Assembly: GCA_002812745.2 (NCBI GenBank)
Contig: NCSJ02000131.1
Span: 1-64,000, forward strand
DNA length: 64,000 bases
Direction of reading: 5' to 3'
Origin: Scytalidium lignicola
Taxonomy: Eukaryota; Ascomycota; Leotiomycetes
Each line of letters opens with the position of its first letter. The stretch's first letter is position 1. The position numbers and the translations under genes were made by a program. Shown one piece after another: positions 10,908 through 24,600 of this stretch. The notes below the pieces were generated by a model, which saw only the letters and a program-made list of their open reading frames with translations, did not search any database and had not been told where the DNA came from.

Positions 10908-13900
10908 AGAGGTTATTGGATAAATTGGGATTTGTCTGGGTGTTTCCCACTTTTACGAATCATGATGTGATGACCTGAAACGAAATCCAATGATTTAGTT
11001 AACGGATAAATTTTTGATGAACGAGGGGCCGTGGATGGAAAGAGTTACGAGGAATTTGCATATCAACGAGGTTTTCATGGAAGATGATGGGATTGATGGA
11101 ATTGTTTGGTGGCNTTTTTTTTCCTTTGAGAGATTTTGATTACGTTTGGGAGGCATGAGATGGTCTTCTCTTCACNTTTTTTTCTTCTTTCTTTCTTCTT
11201 CTTCCCTTCCTTGCTTAATGTCCACTACACTAAGCGCGATTTTTTTAGCCTGTAATGGCAGTTTATATATCATCTTTACTCACGACGACTTGAAAGGTAT
11301 CCAGTACTGTCAGTATTCGTAGACCTCGACTTTCCTTCTCAAATTGATTATGTTCGTAAAAATGATTCAATATAACATTTGACATAAACTCGACTTCTTC
11401 TAAAGCCCGTAGCTTAACCCCCTCTCCCACCTAAATTTCTATGCCTCTTCCTATATCGCCATATATTAAGAAAGCGTCTGATCTCGATGTTACGTCTACC
11501 TTCGCCCCCTTGTATTTACCAGGAAAAGCTATATATACACTAATTATGCCTTATCGTTTATGCACGCTTATGTTACTGTAAATCGCATAATCCGGGAAGA
11601 GATGGCAGATGACACGGATGGATAATTAGCTCTTATTCCGTTTTCCTTGCTTCTGCTTCTGCTTTTGCTTTTGCATCTTCTCCTCCTGCTATCCAATTCA
11701 ATGTCAGGATAAATATACATGCATCAGTTAGAGACATCATTATGCATGATTTTAAGGACTTATAACTTATTTAAATNAAAAAAAAGGTACTGTAAGAAGA
11801 GCATTTTAAAACATAGTGCTGTATGCTATGCAGGAACATTGACCAGTGGATGCAACGGCGGGATGTAAGTAAGGGAGTTTTAATTAGGTTGATGTTAGTT
11901 GGTGTGTGTACACGCATCGTATTATTGCGATTTTCAGGACGGGAGAAGAGTAATTATATAGTTTAATGATATAGTACTGTAGTTAACCCTTCATGATGCA
12001 GGTGCATTATCTAATCCATCTCTCTTCCTTGGAAGTGAAATGAATGGAATTACCCTAGCGTGCTGCTTTAAATCTTTTCTGGTTTTTGTTTGAAAAGGGT
12101 TGGTTACTAATTAGAGGCTTTCCCTGCATATCTGTAATTTGCAGTGGCTGTTTTTTTGTCTCAACCACGGAACTGAGACAGCAGGTCTCGGAGTCTTTAT
12201 CTATCATTAAAAAAAAAAGAAAAGCTCAAGTCTGTGAGCCAGCCTTACCGCATGCATTGAGCATTGGGTACGCGTGGTACAGTAAAGCGTAAGTGGTGTT
12301 GGGAATTTGGAAATTTGACGTTCAAATTAGATTGCCCCAAGGGCGATATCAATATGGGTAGTTCAGAGGAGATACTGTTCGTACAAAGTACACTTTTAAA
12401 CGTTTCATTGTATCAAAAGGCGTGACTGCCCCATGCCATCCGATTGGCAAAGAGAAAGGCAAGCTTCTAGCATACGTATGTGGTGGAACTGTATCCGTGC
12501 CTTCGGATCCTCTATTGCCGCCAACATCCTTTTTTGATGCAGAGTTGTGGGGATAAATCAATGCCAAACATTGGTTACTATTTTTTGCCCAGAAATCTCG
12601 ATTCAACGACTTGTTACGGGAGATGCAACAGGAAGAGAAAATCCAAGTACCGGTATCGCCTTATCCGTAAGCTCAGACCTCGGCCGAAACTTTCCAAGAC
12701 AGTTTGTTACATGCTGGTTAGCAGGTTAGTTAGCAAGGGACGACCTCGATGCCTTCTTTCACGCTGGAAGCCATGAACTTGGTGGCGACGAGGGTCTCCT
12801 CCTCCCTGCGTATGCTGACTATTCACAACATCCCATAATTAATTAACTGACGGGCGGAAGGGTGCTCGCCGCCGTCAGAAGATGCCAGTATGAAAAGCTG
12901 CGCAGTAACCCTCTTGCAGGTAGCCAAATACGAACCACTTTGGCTGATGAAATGGTATAACTGGTGACATATATGCTGTATATCAAACCATCATCGTTAT
13001 TTTTAATGGACTTTGCAGACCAAAACAATTTCATTGATACAGATACCTACTCGATCCCGTTTTTGCTTTTGCAATACCCTTCATTTAGATTTTAATGGGT
13101 GTTCCAATAGGGTGCATGCAAGCTTTACTCGTCCGTCACATCCTAATTACGCGGTCTATCTGTCAGACCTTTTTAGTTGCAGGCCCGTCGTACACCAGAG
13201 CAATTGTGCGTCTCGACCACGTCATTGAAGTGCGCAATTGGACTAAAAGCTTGGATCTAGCCACGGCTTGCTCAGAGAAAGATGGGGAGCTTTGAGAGTG
13301 AAGAGTAATACCGCCGCGAAGATGCTCTGGAAGCCATTCTACGGATGCATCATGGCATGACACCCCGCAGCGTTATTGAACTTGAACTATTAAGCCATTG
13401 GACCGAATGCTCCGGCAGATCATGATTGAGTTGTCGAAAATAAATAACTTTCAGCTGCGTGTCTCGGTGTTGTTCAGCCCCGAGCAGCCGTATACTCTCT
13501 CTCTCTCTCTCTCTGCTGTTGAATAATCACGCCAAATCGACTGGTGGCGGGTGTGCCTTTGCCATACGAAGCCCATCGACACTGCCCCAGCCCGCACTGT
13601 AAGTTATCGACGATCGCCCGGAGGCTACGTTTCAGTCCAAAAACCTCCGAATCTGAGAAGGGCAGTCCCACCAACAAGTCGTCATTTTACCAGGTGTGGA
13701 GATCCTTTTTTTTCTGCACTCCAAAAGCAGACGGACGGCGTTGCTGGCGCGGAAAGCAGTCAGCAAAACGTTGGGTGTTCTGTCGTGTCTGTGTGGTTGT
13801 TGCCCCACGCTAATCCATTCCACGGACTCCCGCCAGGAAAAGAGACAAGAGACGAGCTACTTGTGCCAACCCTGTCCTGAGACGAAGCGACCAGCGATCG

Positions 13901-14159
13901 TATTTGTGAAACCAGCCCCAAATAGCGATCGCCTGCGCAGCCTTCTCTTGGCAGAACATCATGATCGGGTCGCTCTACGGGTAGCCTCCTTTAAACTTTT
14001 CCCTGGCCCTCAACCTTTGTACTTTTACCTTATCATTTTACAAACCCCCTCCCCCTTGATTAAGGAGCACCACGGATTCTGCTTCATCGTGGAGAGCTTA
14101 CACCATCTCTGTGTGGTCACGCTGTCGATCCAGACAGCAGGAGCTGTTTTCTCGTCAGG
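10908..14159. other. Long intergenic region without recognisable gene
   Basis: In 3.2 kb I find no frame with a family pattern on either strand, and no tRNA. It contains N-flanked T and A homopolymers (11,114, 11,176, 11,777), GTACTGTA motif copies (11,787, 11,968, 12,281) and a (TC)n run at about 13,494-13,514. The final few hundred bases are pyrimidine-rich in places and should include the promoter and 5' UTR of the mannosyltransferase gene at 14,160. Confidence 0.5.
13494..13514. repeat. (TC)n microsatellite
   Basis: An uninterrupted CT/TC dinucleotide run of about 21 bases, about 650 bp upstream of the mannosyltransferase start. Confidence 0.85.
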
Positions 14160-15398
14160 ATGCTCACTTTCAGGAGAGCCTTAATAGCGGCGGCGTGCTT
14201 CCTCACACTCTTCTACATCCTCACCAGAAGTCATTCTACCCCGACAGATAGTCATTCAATCGCCAAGCAAGCTCTAGATCCAGAATCAACGGAGAAATCC
14301 AATGGACAACCCCCAACGAGTTCGGCGTCCACGAACGCAGGATCCACTTCATCTTCTCAAAATCGACCGCACACCAAATCCAAGAAACTACACTCGAGCC
14401 AGCGATTATTAGCAGACCTCTCGAGATACCCTCTACGAGAAAAACTCTTATATCAATTTCCCTACGACGTCGAGACGAAGTTCCCTGCGTACATTTGGCA
14501 GACATGGAAATACACTCCCGCATCAGGGGATTTCGATGAAAAATTCCGTGCAGCGGAGGCAAGCTGGACTGAGATGCACCCAGGTTTCGTGCATGAGGTG
14601 ATAACAGATGATGTGGCCGTCCATCTCCTGCGGTATCTCTATGCCTCTATTCCAGAAGTCTTGGAGGCGTACCACGCTCTGCCCGTGCCGGTTTTGAAGG
14701 CTGATTTTTTCCGCTATCTCGTTCTGCTAGCCAGAGGCGGTATTTATTCCGATATTGACACATTCGCCATTCAATCTGCGGTTGATTGGCTCCCAGCAAG
14801 TGTTCCACAGGAAGCAGTAGGATTGGTCGTTGGCATTGAAGCAGATCCAGATCGACCAGACTGGGCAGATTGGTATTCCCGCAGAATCCAATTCTGCCAG
14901 TGGACCATCCAGGCCAAGCCCGGCCATCCTGTCCTCCGCGAAATCGTAGCACGGATTACGACTGAGACGCTGAAGCGGAAGAAGCAGCGTACCCTTGGAA
15001 CAGACAGCCACGGCGTGGTGGAATTCACGGGCCCGGCGATCTGGACGGATATTATTTTTGAATACTTCAACGACGAGAAGTACTTTGATGTTGCTTCGAG
15101 CAAGTCAAATATAACGTGGCGGGATTTTACGGGTATGGAGATGCCTAAGAAGGTTGGTGATGTAGTTGTCCTGCCCATCACTAGTTTTTCTCCGGGCGTG
15201 GGTCAGATGGGTGCTGGAGAATATGATGATCCAATGGCCTTTGTGAAGCACGATTTTGAAGGTTAGTTACGCCCGTTAAAAGTACATGCCAGGATTGGGG
15301 TGCTGACTGATTTACTAGGTACCTGGAAACCTGAAGAAGAACGGCACATTGGCGACATTGTGGAAGGGGAACAAGAGCCAGAGCAAGCTTCGCTCTGA
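14160..15398 (+). CDS. Och1-like alpha-1,6-mannosyltransferase (GT32), Golgi type II membrane protein
   Basis: There are two exons, 14,160-15,261 and 15,319-15,398, with a 57-bp intron (donor GTTAGT, branch CTGAC, acceptor TAG). The product is 393 residues. An N-terminal anchor at residues 5-22 is followed by a Ser/Thr/Gln-rich stem to about residue 80, the usual type II Golgi layout. The catalytic part starts at KFPAYIWQTWKY. The GT32 block KADFFRYLVLLARGGIYSD leads to the metal-binding D-x-D motif DID (residues 198-200). VVEFTGPAIWTDI and the C-terminal FEGTWKPEEERHIGD, completed only by exon 2, match fungal Och1 proteins. Och1 adds the first alpha-1,6-mannose to N-glycan cores in the early Golgi and starts the outer chain. 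It could instead be a paralogue such as Hoc1, and the acceptor cannot be told from sequence. The ATG at 14,160 is the only one that supplies the anchor. Confidence 0.9.
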
Positions 15399-16518
15399 GC
15401 AGAAGGCTCTAACAGCATGCATCGACACCACTGATCACCCCGCATATCTTGTATAAATACCATGGAAAAAAGTTCTCGAATCTTTGCATTCCTGGGCCGC
15501 TTCTCGCATTTTACACGGCGTATTTTTCATATGTAACGGCTACATACACGTTTTGAATAGACAAGGCGTGTGGGCAGGTCCCTCCTGGGTTTTACTATTA
15601 TTTTCTTTTAATCATAGATGGGTGGGTGCGGGAACTTGCGTCTGCGCAGATAATACTATTGCATTATGGTGTTTTGGGTCTCGGTTTTCTTTTCTTTTTC
15701 NTTTTTTTGCAGAAAAGTATATGGATCCGCCTCAGTTTCAGGGGCAGCTGGCTTTCATGAGTTTGCAAGGTGGATCAAGCAAAAGCACAGCAGGAAATTA
15801 TCAAGGGCTGAGGTTTCTTGTGGGAGATAATATTTTCTGAAATCAACTGGAAGACATGGGAAGTGATATACACAGTTTGCTTTAACAAAACTCTCATGTC
15901 TTAGCTGGATATATGCACAGGCGACAAAAGTCGTCTCAGAATCTTTGTCGGAATGCACAGATGGAATTTAAGGATATAAATCACACATACTGGCTATGAT
16001 CCAGTAAAAATTAGGGTTCACTGGTAAATCAGTCCCATGCAATTAGAACAGTTAAAGAATCAAACTACTTTTTGCATCAGTTTTGGCTCTCTAGGAACTC
16101 TCTCTGCGCTTTGGCATCGACACAAGCCGTTCCTAGCCGGATCCGATGTTTTTGACTCGAGAATACCGAGCGTCTTACCGTAAGCTGGAGAAACACACCA
16201 ACCCCGCGTTCGCTACCGTAGTTCCCTAGCCCCGCAGCCACGATCTCATTAATTATACCCGCCCCCAGATCTTGAAACATTCAACCAAACAAAACATAGT
16301 TTCTTTTCCTGAAACATTTTATCATTGGTCCTAATTTATATCAATCAATCCCCATTATGATTTGGTTATGAGAAGAGTATTGGTCTTTTCTCTCTAGTGC
16401 TCTATTGGTTTGAGGGCGTTTTCTTCCCTTCCGCAGAAGGAAGTTGTAGGAACAGGGCAAGGGTTTAACGGAGGCCCAGCGGATTGAGATAAGAGCTTCG
16501 TCGTGTCTACACATCTCA
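15399..16518. other. Intergenic region without recognisable gene
   Basis: This is the 3' flank of the mannosyltransferase gene and the promoter of the acyl-CoA ligase gene. It has no coding pattern. It contains one N-flanked T homopolymer (about 15,701). Confidence 0.55.
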
Positions 16519-18768
16519 ATGGTAATGATGATGATGATTAGACCTGGGCCAAACTTTTCTAGGGGGATTTTGAGAGCTAGGAGGGTCAGCTTAAGCCGCC
16601 TTGGAGGGTTTGTGAGGTTCAAGGAAAGTGATTATGTGAGAACGGGATTCGGGTCGAGGAGAGGCTTGTTGACTGAAAGTTATGCCAGAGGCGGGACAGA
16701 GGTTCGTTTTTTACTTTCTTTCATTGCTTTGCTTTTATTCAAGACGTCTTGTACTGTGACTTTTCTTGAATCTTGGCTTATTTTTTTATGTAGCCACCTC
16801 TGCTCACTCAAACTATACCTGAGCACTTTTCTTCTATAGTCTCGGCATATGGCGATCGCAATGCGCTTATCTCCCGTAGCCAAGGGGTACGATTAACGTA
16901 TGCTGAGCTAGATGAACGGAGTAACGCACTTGCTTTGGGACTTAGGGATCAGGGTGTAAGTAAAGGTGACAGGGTTGCTGTTAGTTTAGGAAACGGATGG
17001 GAGTTTGGAGTGGTATGTTAAAATATTTCTTTCTTATCATATTTCAAGTATGAGATGAGAGAAATTATAGAGCTAATTCAACTCATGTAGATCACTTATG
17101 CTTTGTTTAAACTTGGTGCCATTCTTGTAAGTCTCATAATATCTCACAGTCTCTATAATTTTGGCAAGACTAATGCATTTCATAAGGTGCCGTTGAATCC
17201 GGCTTTCAATGCTCCTCAAATCATTTCTGCTTTATCACACCTCGAGGCCACGCATTTAGTCATTGGTACAGAGACAAATCTTCCATACAAGCCACCACGA
17301 GAGAATATTTCGCTCCTTCAAGAGCTCGTGCCTGATCTCACCGCCACGAAGATCGAGTCAGAATCTGTACCGTCACTCNAAAAAGTTAATCCTAGTCGAC
17401 AATTCTTCTTCTAGAATCAACATTTCACCCCTTACAGCTACAACTCCTTTCCAAGATGTAATATCATCCTCAGCGGCAGTCTCAGGTCAACGTGTGATCC
17501 CAGACTCTCCACTAGCTATTGATGACACGATCAATATCCAGTTCACATCCGGCACCACATCTATGCCTAAAGCGGCATGTCTCACTCACAAATCTATCCT
17601 CAACAATGGGTTCTTCATTGGTCGACGTATGGGCCTTACCTCTACGGACATAATCTGCTGCCCACCACCTCTTTTTCACTGTTTTGGTTGTGTTCTGGGT
17701 TACATGGCGACTGCCACTCACGGTGCTTGTATAGTCTTTCCATCTGAGGCATTCAACCCTACGGCATCCCTCCTCGCAGTGCAAGAGGAGCGTGCTACGG
17801 CTCTCTATGGCGTCAGTACAATGTTTGTCGCAGAGTTGGAATTACTCCATCATGGTGCTGTTGAATATAAAGGGTTTGAACACCTCCGTACTGGCATCGC
17901 GGCTGGTTCAAGCATTCCAAGCAACCTGATGGAGAAACTGCACCACAAATTAAATCTTACGGGTCTCACCATTTGCTATGGCATGACAGAGACAAGCCCT
18001 GTTTCTTGCATGACTACACCGGATGACCCTATTCAGAAGAGACTTGATAGCGTTGGTCGACCATTAGAACATGTCGAGGTTAAAGTCGTTGACGTGCACG
18101 ATCGAAGTCGGATCCTACCCCTAGGAGAAAAGGGTGAGCTTGTTGTTTCCGGTTATCTCGTGATGAACGGATACTGGGGCGATGAGGCCCGGACGAAAGA
18201 AGTGAGGGTCGAGGATCCTGCTACGGGAAAAGTCTGGATGCACACTGGTGACGAAGCAGAAATCGACAGTGAGGGATACGTTAGGATCACAGGACGCATC
18301 AAAGATCTGATTATTCGAGGTGGAGAAAATATCCATCCGCTAGAAGTTGAGAATGTGCTTTTTGCGCATGAGTGTATTAGTGAGGTCTCTGTAGTTGGAC
18401 TTCCGGATGAGAAATACGGAGAATGTGTCGCAGCCTTTGTGGTGCCTTGTGAAGGTGTCAGTTGCGGGGTTGATGATGCCGGAAAGGGAAATTCAAATGT
18501 GGATTCCCTTGCTGCAACAACCATGAAGAGTGGTGGTGGACAGGACCCTAAGGATATCTTGTCAAAGGAGATGGTTAGGGATTGGGTGAGGCAGAAGTTG
18601 AGTAACCACCTCGTACCAAAACATGTGTTTTGGGTCAAGACCTATCCCAAGACAGCGAGTGGGAAGATCCAGAAGTTCAAATTGAGAGATGACGGGATTC
18701 GGTATTTGAAGGAGGCGGAGAAGGAGGCGGAGGTGAGGAGGGTAGAAGATAAGGTGGAGAAGATTTAA
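16519..18768 (+). CDS. Medium-chain acyl-CoA ligase, ANL superfamily (ACSF2-like), probably mitochondrial
   Basis: There are four exons: 16,519-16,701, 16,794-17,012, 17,091-17,126 (a 36-base exon) and 17,187-18,768, all joined in phase 0. The product is about 672 residues. The first 60 residues are Arg-rich with almost no acid before a QTIPEHF start of the enzyme, consistent with a mitochondrial presequence. The adenylate-forming motifs are in order: P-loop TSGTTSMPKAA (about residues 266-276), YGMTETSP, the HTGDEAEIDSEGYVRITGR block, IIRGGENIHPLEVE and the C-terminal lysine motif TASGKIQKF. It activates a carboxylic acid, likely a medium-chain fatty acid, to the CoA thioester through an acyl-AMP. 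In the P-loop, Ser and Ala replace the two late glycines of the usual pattern. An N at 17,379 next to A5 adds one base; without it the frame is continuous. Alternative starts exist in the ATG cluster just downstream. Confidence 0.88.
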
Positions 18769-19652
18769 GAATTTATGAGGAAATACTTGGGGTACGACAT
18801 TATATGACTGTAGATATATAACTGGAGTATATGGAGAAGATAATATTATATCTAAATCTTAAATAAACAGTCAAACTTTTCACAAAGACTTTTCTCTCTT
18901 TATTACTTCTTTCTTACATGCCGATGTGTCTCAGAATATAAATAGTAGGGGAACAAAATCTATTTCAACACGCTTACTTCTTGAACGTCTATTAGTATAA
19001 TAAAACACTTCAATAACGTATAACTGGGAAGAATTTACATTACATAACTGAGAGGTAGGAGAACGTCGAGTATATTGTTACATAATAGCGTAAAGGTGGA
19101 AATAACGCACGCTAACAACATTTTTAGTCCTAGCTTTATATGAAAAGTAACCACCAATTATATTGAATTTTAGAAGTAGCTAGGCCAGTAGATGATATTA
19201 TAGAGCCGTACTACAATCGTTGTTAAATGAAACCTAGTTAGGGATGAACTAGGTAGGTGGACTATTGCCTAGATGCATAACTTCAACTAAACTATGATCA
19301 AACTTAATTCAAACGGCACTTCCAATCCAGCTAGACTCAGAAAGGAAGTAAAGACTAGGAATGAACTCCTATTTAAATGGAAATTGAACTCCGAAGGTGG
19401 GATACGGAATAGACTGCGATGCGGAATGAGGAAGGAACGAACTCCGCGTAACTTCACCATATATAAAGCCATCGACACCCATGCATTCTTGCTATGAAAA
19501 TAATCATCTTTATATTTTTGTTCTAGCCTAAATACGAATATATAATGCTTCGTGCTTCAGCCATTTATCTACTATTTCTTTCATTTAACTGCAATCAAGA
19601 ACAATGCACAGACAGGGTATAATTAACTTCTACAGAGGATTCACGACACGCC
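18769..19652. other. Convergent 3' region, AT-leaning, no gene seen
   Basis: This lies between two convergent genes and so holds both 3' UTRs. The middle (about 18,780-19,250) is AT-rich but does not contain a recognisable transposon. Short frames at 19,290-19,497 open on both strands and have no family pattern. Confidence 0.55.
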
Positions 19653-21623
19653 TCAACTTTCAATCTCAGGTGTGGCGATTTTTTCATCTCCAATGGCAAC
19701 TTTCCTTTTTTCTATCGCCTCATCACTCTCACTTCCAACACTAGCTTCGGCTGCCTTACCTTCAACAGAAGGTACGCGACCAAGCATATGATGCTCAACG
19801 TTGATCTTGGGACCTTTGAACCATTTGTGGGCAGAGACGAACCACCAGATAAGGATCATGAGCATCCTATGACAGAAGAAATTAGTTTGAATCCTCGGGA
19901 AAAGGAGTAGAAAGAAGTCATAGGAAGAGACTTACGGAACACCATATACAACTATAGTCCAGTTCATAGTTTGTGCATTAAGATCACCTCCTTTCACGGA
20001 TGGGAAACACAGGATCGGCATCATAACCAAAATGAAAGCCGTCGAACAAATACCAAGCGGCTTGCTGAACTTGCCCAAATGCCATGGTCCTCTCCTGAAT
20101 CGATCACCCACGAAGAACACCCTGATGAAAATGGGGATTGTGAATGCTACGTAGGCTGCAATCGCACCAATGCTGAAGATGGCACCAATAGCAATAGATC
20201 CTCCAAAGATAAGGCACACGAGGGCAATTCCAATGGCCGTATTGAACCAGACCGCATTGACGGGTGTATAGGTGAACTTGTTGACCCGCTTCATCCAAAA
20301 GCTAAATGGGAAGCAGTCGTCGCGAGCATAGGCAAAGGTGACACGGCTCGCAGCTACCATACAACCTTGGCCCATAAAGAAGCCACACATAATTGTGATG
20401 CTGAGGATGGCTAAAGCTATCTTCTGAGGCATCACTTGGACCAAGTAGGAGGCCCATGGTTGGCCAAGGTCTGAATCCATGACGGCATCAATATCGATGA
20501 CTGTGTACGCGACGACGAGCTGAAGAGCCCAACCCATCAAGCCACCAATACCAGAAGTCATCACAATAGCTCGTGGAGAAGCAATCGCAGCGTTTGAGCA
20601 TTCTTCCGACAAGTGAAAAGGTGCATCGTATCCCGACATGGTCCAGATAATCGCAATAAAGGACATGAGGACAGCAACTCCGTCAGGCCAGTCAGTAGCG
20701 TTCTGGACGGACCAGACTTGAGAGCTCGGGAAAAACTTCGGTGTCGTCTCAGTTCCTGTCACAGAAGCTGGAATCATGACTATCACTACGAAAAGAGCGA
20801 TGATATTCAAAGTCGAACCAACGGAGTTGAAGCGTGCTATCCATAGTGTTGGCATGGATGAGATAAAGGCGTGGATTATCATAAGAAAGACGGTCAAGAG
20901 GAAGGTTTGGTAGTCTGTGGGCACGTATGATGGGTTGGTTATGCTGGCCGCGGCGAGAATCATAGCAGCCAGGGCATAATCGACTGATGGCGCTCCAGTT
21001 ACTTGACACATCCAGTTGGACCAACCTGTGACCCAGGCTGCGAAGGGACCCCATCCAGGAGGAGCAAGGACTGCGGAAGCATAGTAAAGACCACCGCTGT
21101 TAAGTGTTAGCTTCCTTTTCTGCTTCGTATTTTAAATTTCCCTCTCTTTTTCTCATCTTCTCAATTTTTTTGGTTCCTTTTTCTCCCTCATAACCTTCAT
21201 TTCCTTCCACTCCTGGCATAAAATTCACCGGGGAAAAAAAGCAGAAATAATGAAAACTCACCTTGTTGGCATACTACTGCATAGCTCAGCCATTCCCATA
21301 GCAACACACTGGATGAAAAACCAACTAATCAACCAACCCCAGACCATACCACCAGTGCCTGCATATCCCAAGCCATAATACAGAGTACTGGCAAAACTAG
21401 GCAAGAGACCTGCAACAGCAAAACTCACACAGAAGGTCGTCCAGAGGGAAAACTCGCGCTTGAACTCCTGCTTGTATCCCAAAGCTACGAGCCCGGCCTC
21501 ATCAGCGCTGAGGCCATCGAAGTTGGGTACGTCGCCATCCAAGAGGACGGAAGTTACAGGAGGTGGGTGCTTTGCATCGTAATGTGCCTGCTGTGAGGCC
21601 GTCTTTTCAAGAGAGGGCTTCAT
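19653..21623 (-). CDS. APC-family amino-acid/GABA permease (fungal GABA permease-like)
   Basis: There are three exons: 21,262-21,623, 19,936-21,096 and 19,653-19,866, with phase-2 introns of 165 and 69 bp (donors GTGAGT and GTAAGT). The product is 578 residues. The cytoplasmic N-tail (about 70 residues) ends with EFSLWTTFCVSFAVAGLLPS, followed by the conserved GLYYASAVLAPPGWGPFAAW block formed across intron 1. About twelve membrane spans are visible. The GYDAPFHLSEECSNA block in the middle is characteristic of fungal GABA and choline permeases in this family. The C-tail after the last span is hydrophilic and ends in acidic/Lys-rich sequence. The protein should import amino acids, GABA or related amines across the plasma membrane. 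Substrate choice cannot be predicted, and a polyamine or choline role is possible. Confidence 0.9.
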
Positions 21624-24600
21624 CTTTGAAATCCTCTTGCTGGTGAGATTAGGGAAGGGAGTGTAGGCAGACAGAGATGCGCTCTTTATCTGGATTCTGG
21701 TCAGTGAAACGAGTTATTATGAATCAGAGATCGGAGATTAGCACCTTTTATCTGTCTGTTGTGATACTGCACAGTAGGACAGGTTTGATGGCGCACGGTT
21801 CTTACTGTACTGTCGTCTTCGCACATGTACAACGATGGCTCAATGCGAGTCAAAAGACGGTTGGTTGTCGTCACTTAGTCCACGGTCAGAGGAGAAGGAG
21901 AGAAGGGAGTGAATACATTCGCCAGCTAAGAGCCTGGTCAGTCGTGTGCAAAGGCGGCAGACACACACGCGGAGTACTTATACGATGCGATCATTGAAAA
22001 GGACGTATCTCTCCATACACCACCATCTCAGCCCGGGATGACGACCGGCTGCAGCCAGAGGGTACATCTGGAAGTCCATGCATGCACACGGAATGAATCC
22101 GTGCCAGGCCAGGTTATCGGCTGGGTGTTACTCGTCGATCTGGTGAGGAGAGTCTGTGCAGATTACCGTATTGTTAGAATGATGAAGCCGGATGGGCCTC
22201 GATTGTTTGGGCCAAGTCGGCCGCTATCAATGCTCTAAGACTGCATCTGGCAGTTACAGCCGTGGTTCACTGGATGAGAGATACACACCACGAGGAGTGG
22301 CAAAGGTTAGTGCAGATCCAGCCGGTAAAGTACGTCTGAAGGGGTCTTGTCCTTGTCCATTTCTAATGTGGTACAATTGCTGCTTTTGCCACTGGCCCTT
22401 GTTGTGGACTGTATAATTTCCCTTTTGCGAGCCATTCTCCTCATCATGACTTTGGGGATTGGTATCGAAATTCGAAGCACTAACTCAAGGCAGTTTCTAC
22501 GGCGTTTAAATTACTACACAGAACATCATCTTACTGCTGTTTTACTGTGGGGAAGCATAGCCATAACCTTAAGTGTCCACTTGTCAAAGCCTGCAGCATC
22601 AATCTTGCAGCAATACTCCGAACAGTAGCTCGCAAAAGAGAGACTACTCTTCTGGCCGAGACATCCAGTCGACGTGCAGGTCGAACCAGCTTCCAATTCT
22701 AATAGCCCACGATCCGGATCTCCGGGTCGGTGTGGATGACATTTATGGCATTCCACTACCGGTACTGTAACCAAAGCTGGATGAAGAATCGAATTCTGAT
22801 TGATACAGTTCCAACTGGCAGTTGGGGGTGTTAGGGAAGAGATAATTACGAGAGAAAGTTGCAATCGTTGCTTATCTCTCGCTTAACGCCCCCTTTCTCC
22901 ACTTGATCCACACCTCCCCCATACTGGACCCGCCCCGAGCCCCGGCTAACTCCCGCTTGGAGCGCGTTCCTTATCACAATCCTTGCTACCACCATCTCTC
23001 TCCCGCCACCCTCCTGATTTGCTAGACAGATGACGAGGGATGATTGTCTCAACAGCGATCCGACCGAGGGACCTCTCACGCCTCTTTGGATCGCTCTCCA
23101 AATCTAGGAACCACGCGTGCCATAAAGCGTCAAGAGGCTGAAAGCCAGAACCACGCCTTACACACCAGGCACTCCTGGCACTCTCTCCCAAAACATCCGA
23201 AAGAGGAACTTGATAGGGACCAAAAGCGGGGGTTATTCGATCGGGGGCTGAAAGGCAAAACACTCCTTATTGTGGACAAGCTCCCGTTGGATATCAAGCA
23301 TTTTGTGGGGAAGAATCCTTTTACGTAACGAGTTGTTGACAGAAGCTTCTTGGGTTCTTCCTTTCTCTTGTTGCAGTTGCTGTCACATCGAGAGAGGCGA
23401 GAAGCGTTCGATGCGCCAGCAACTTAAAAGCACCTCATCCAGTATCACAAAGAGGCCTGCAATCACCAATGGATGCTGAAAAATATGAAGGAAGCCCTCA
23501 GTTCGGAGAATTTCTGTTGATCTAATTCAGGGTTGACTGTCGGCGTTTCCGAGCGGTCCTTACTTGAATAATCTATGCGTGGCGTAATTAATCAATTCCT
23601 GTTGCCAGCAGAGCAAACATTCCTTAATGGAAAAGAAGGGATAGCCAGAAGCCTGTACCAACCATTACACCCTACACCCGCAGCGGCTGGACTTGCGTGT
23701 TTAAGGCCATGGCACATGGGTGCGATTTCATCGATGTAAGGAAACCCGTTTGGAGCCAGCCAGTAGGATCGCTTGACATGCAGTGCCCACGCAGTTAACG
23801 TAAAGGGGAAATTTCTCGAGAAAGCTTGTCGATTGCTTGTCACGCGATCTCCTGATATCGGAGTGCTACCATCGAATGACTAAGGATTTGTATTATTTTG
23901 TTTTTAATTCTCCTCTTCATGTCTCTTTTTTTTCTTCCTATTCCTTTACCCCGAAGTCGTGTTGAACGTGTNGGGGGGCTCACCTATTGATCTCAACAGA
24001 GTTTACCCTAAAATGGATATCTTTGAGAAAGCTCTTTGTCAGGAGATCAATTGACTATTATATGCCTGGTTATTTTGTCGTTCTCATCTCTACNTTTTTC
24101 TCACTTTCTTGTACTGATTTATATATGCTTATGATTTGTCTTTAAGCCACAGAATTCGTAATATTAAGGTGCTTAATTAAATACACCGGAAGTCAACAAT
24201 GAAGACCACATTGCAGATAGCTCAGTCCTCCTATCAAAGAGTGTATATTTAACTGTTTCTTTCACAATGATAGCATTTCCAGTTTGTATGAAATGGTGTG
24301 CAACATGAAAATGGTGAAGCTGCTGAATGTTGTGATATCACAGCCTCTTGGTAGATTCCATACTACGTCAAGTACGTCATATCAATTAGTAAATTCCTTC
24401 TATCTAAGATTTCTCGTGCATCTTCACATAGTTGGTAAATTCAATATTCTCTGAACCCTCTGAGGGATAAACCAAAAGCTCCAATCGACTGAATGGTGAT
24501 GCTCCTCTTCCAAGTGGGTAATCTTAAATAATTAGTGAAATCTCCTAGGATGTTCCCCTAGTAACTGAGTCCTATTGAATTTATCAAGCATGAACTTAGA

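Noticed and set aside
13544..14184. Overlapping plus-strand frames before the mannosyltransferase gene
   Set aside because: They overlap each other in different frames and end at or beyond the real start at 14,160; most likely 5' UTR and promoter sequence.
22347..22625. 93-codon hydrophobic frame that could be a small membrane protein
   Set aside because: No recognised family, overlapping frames on both strands, and no splice or start context that sets it apart from chance.
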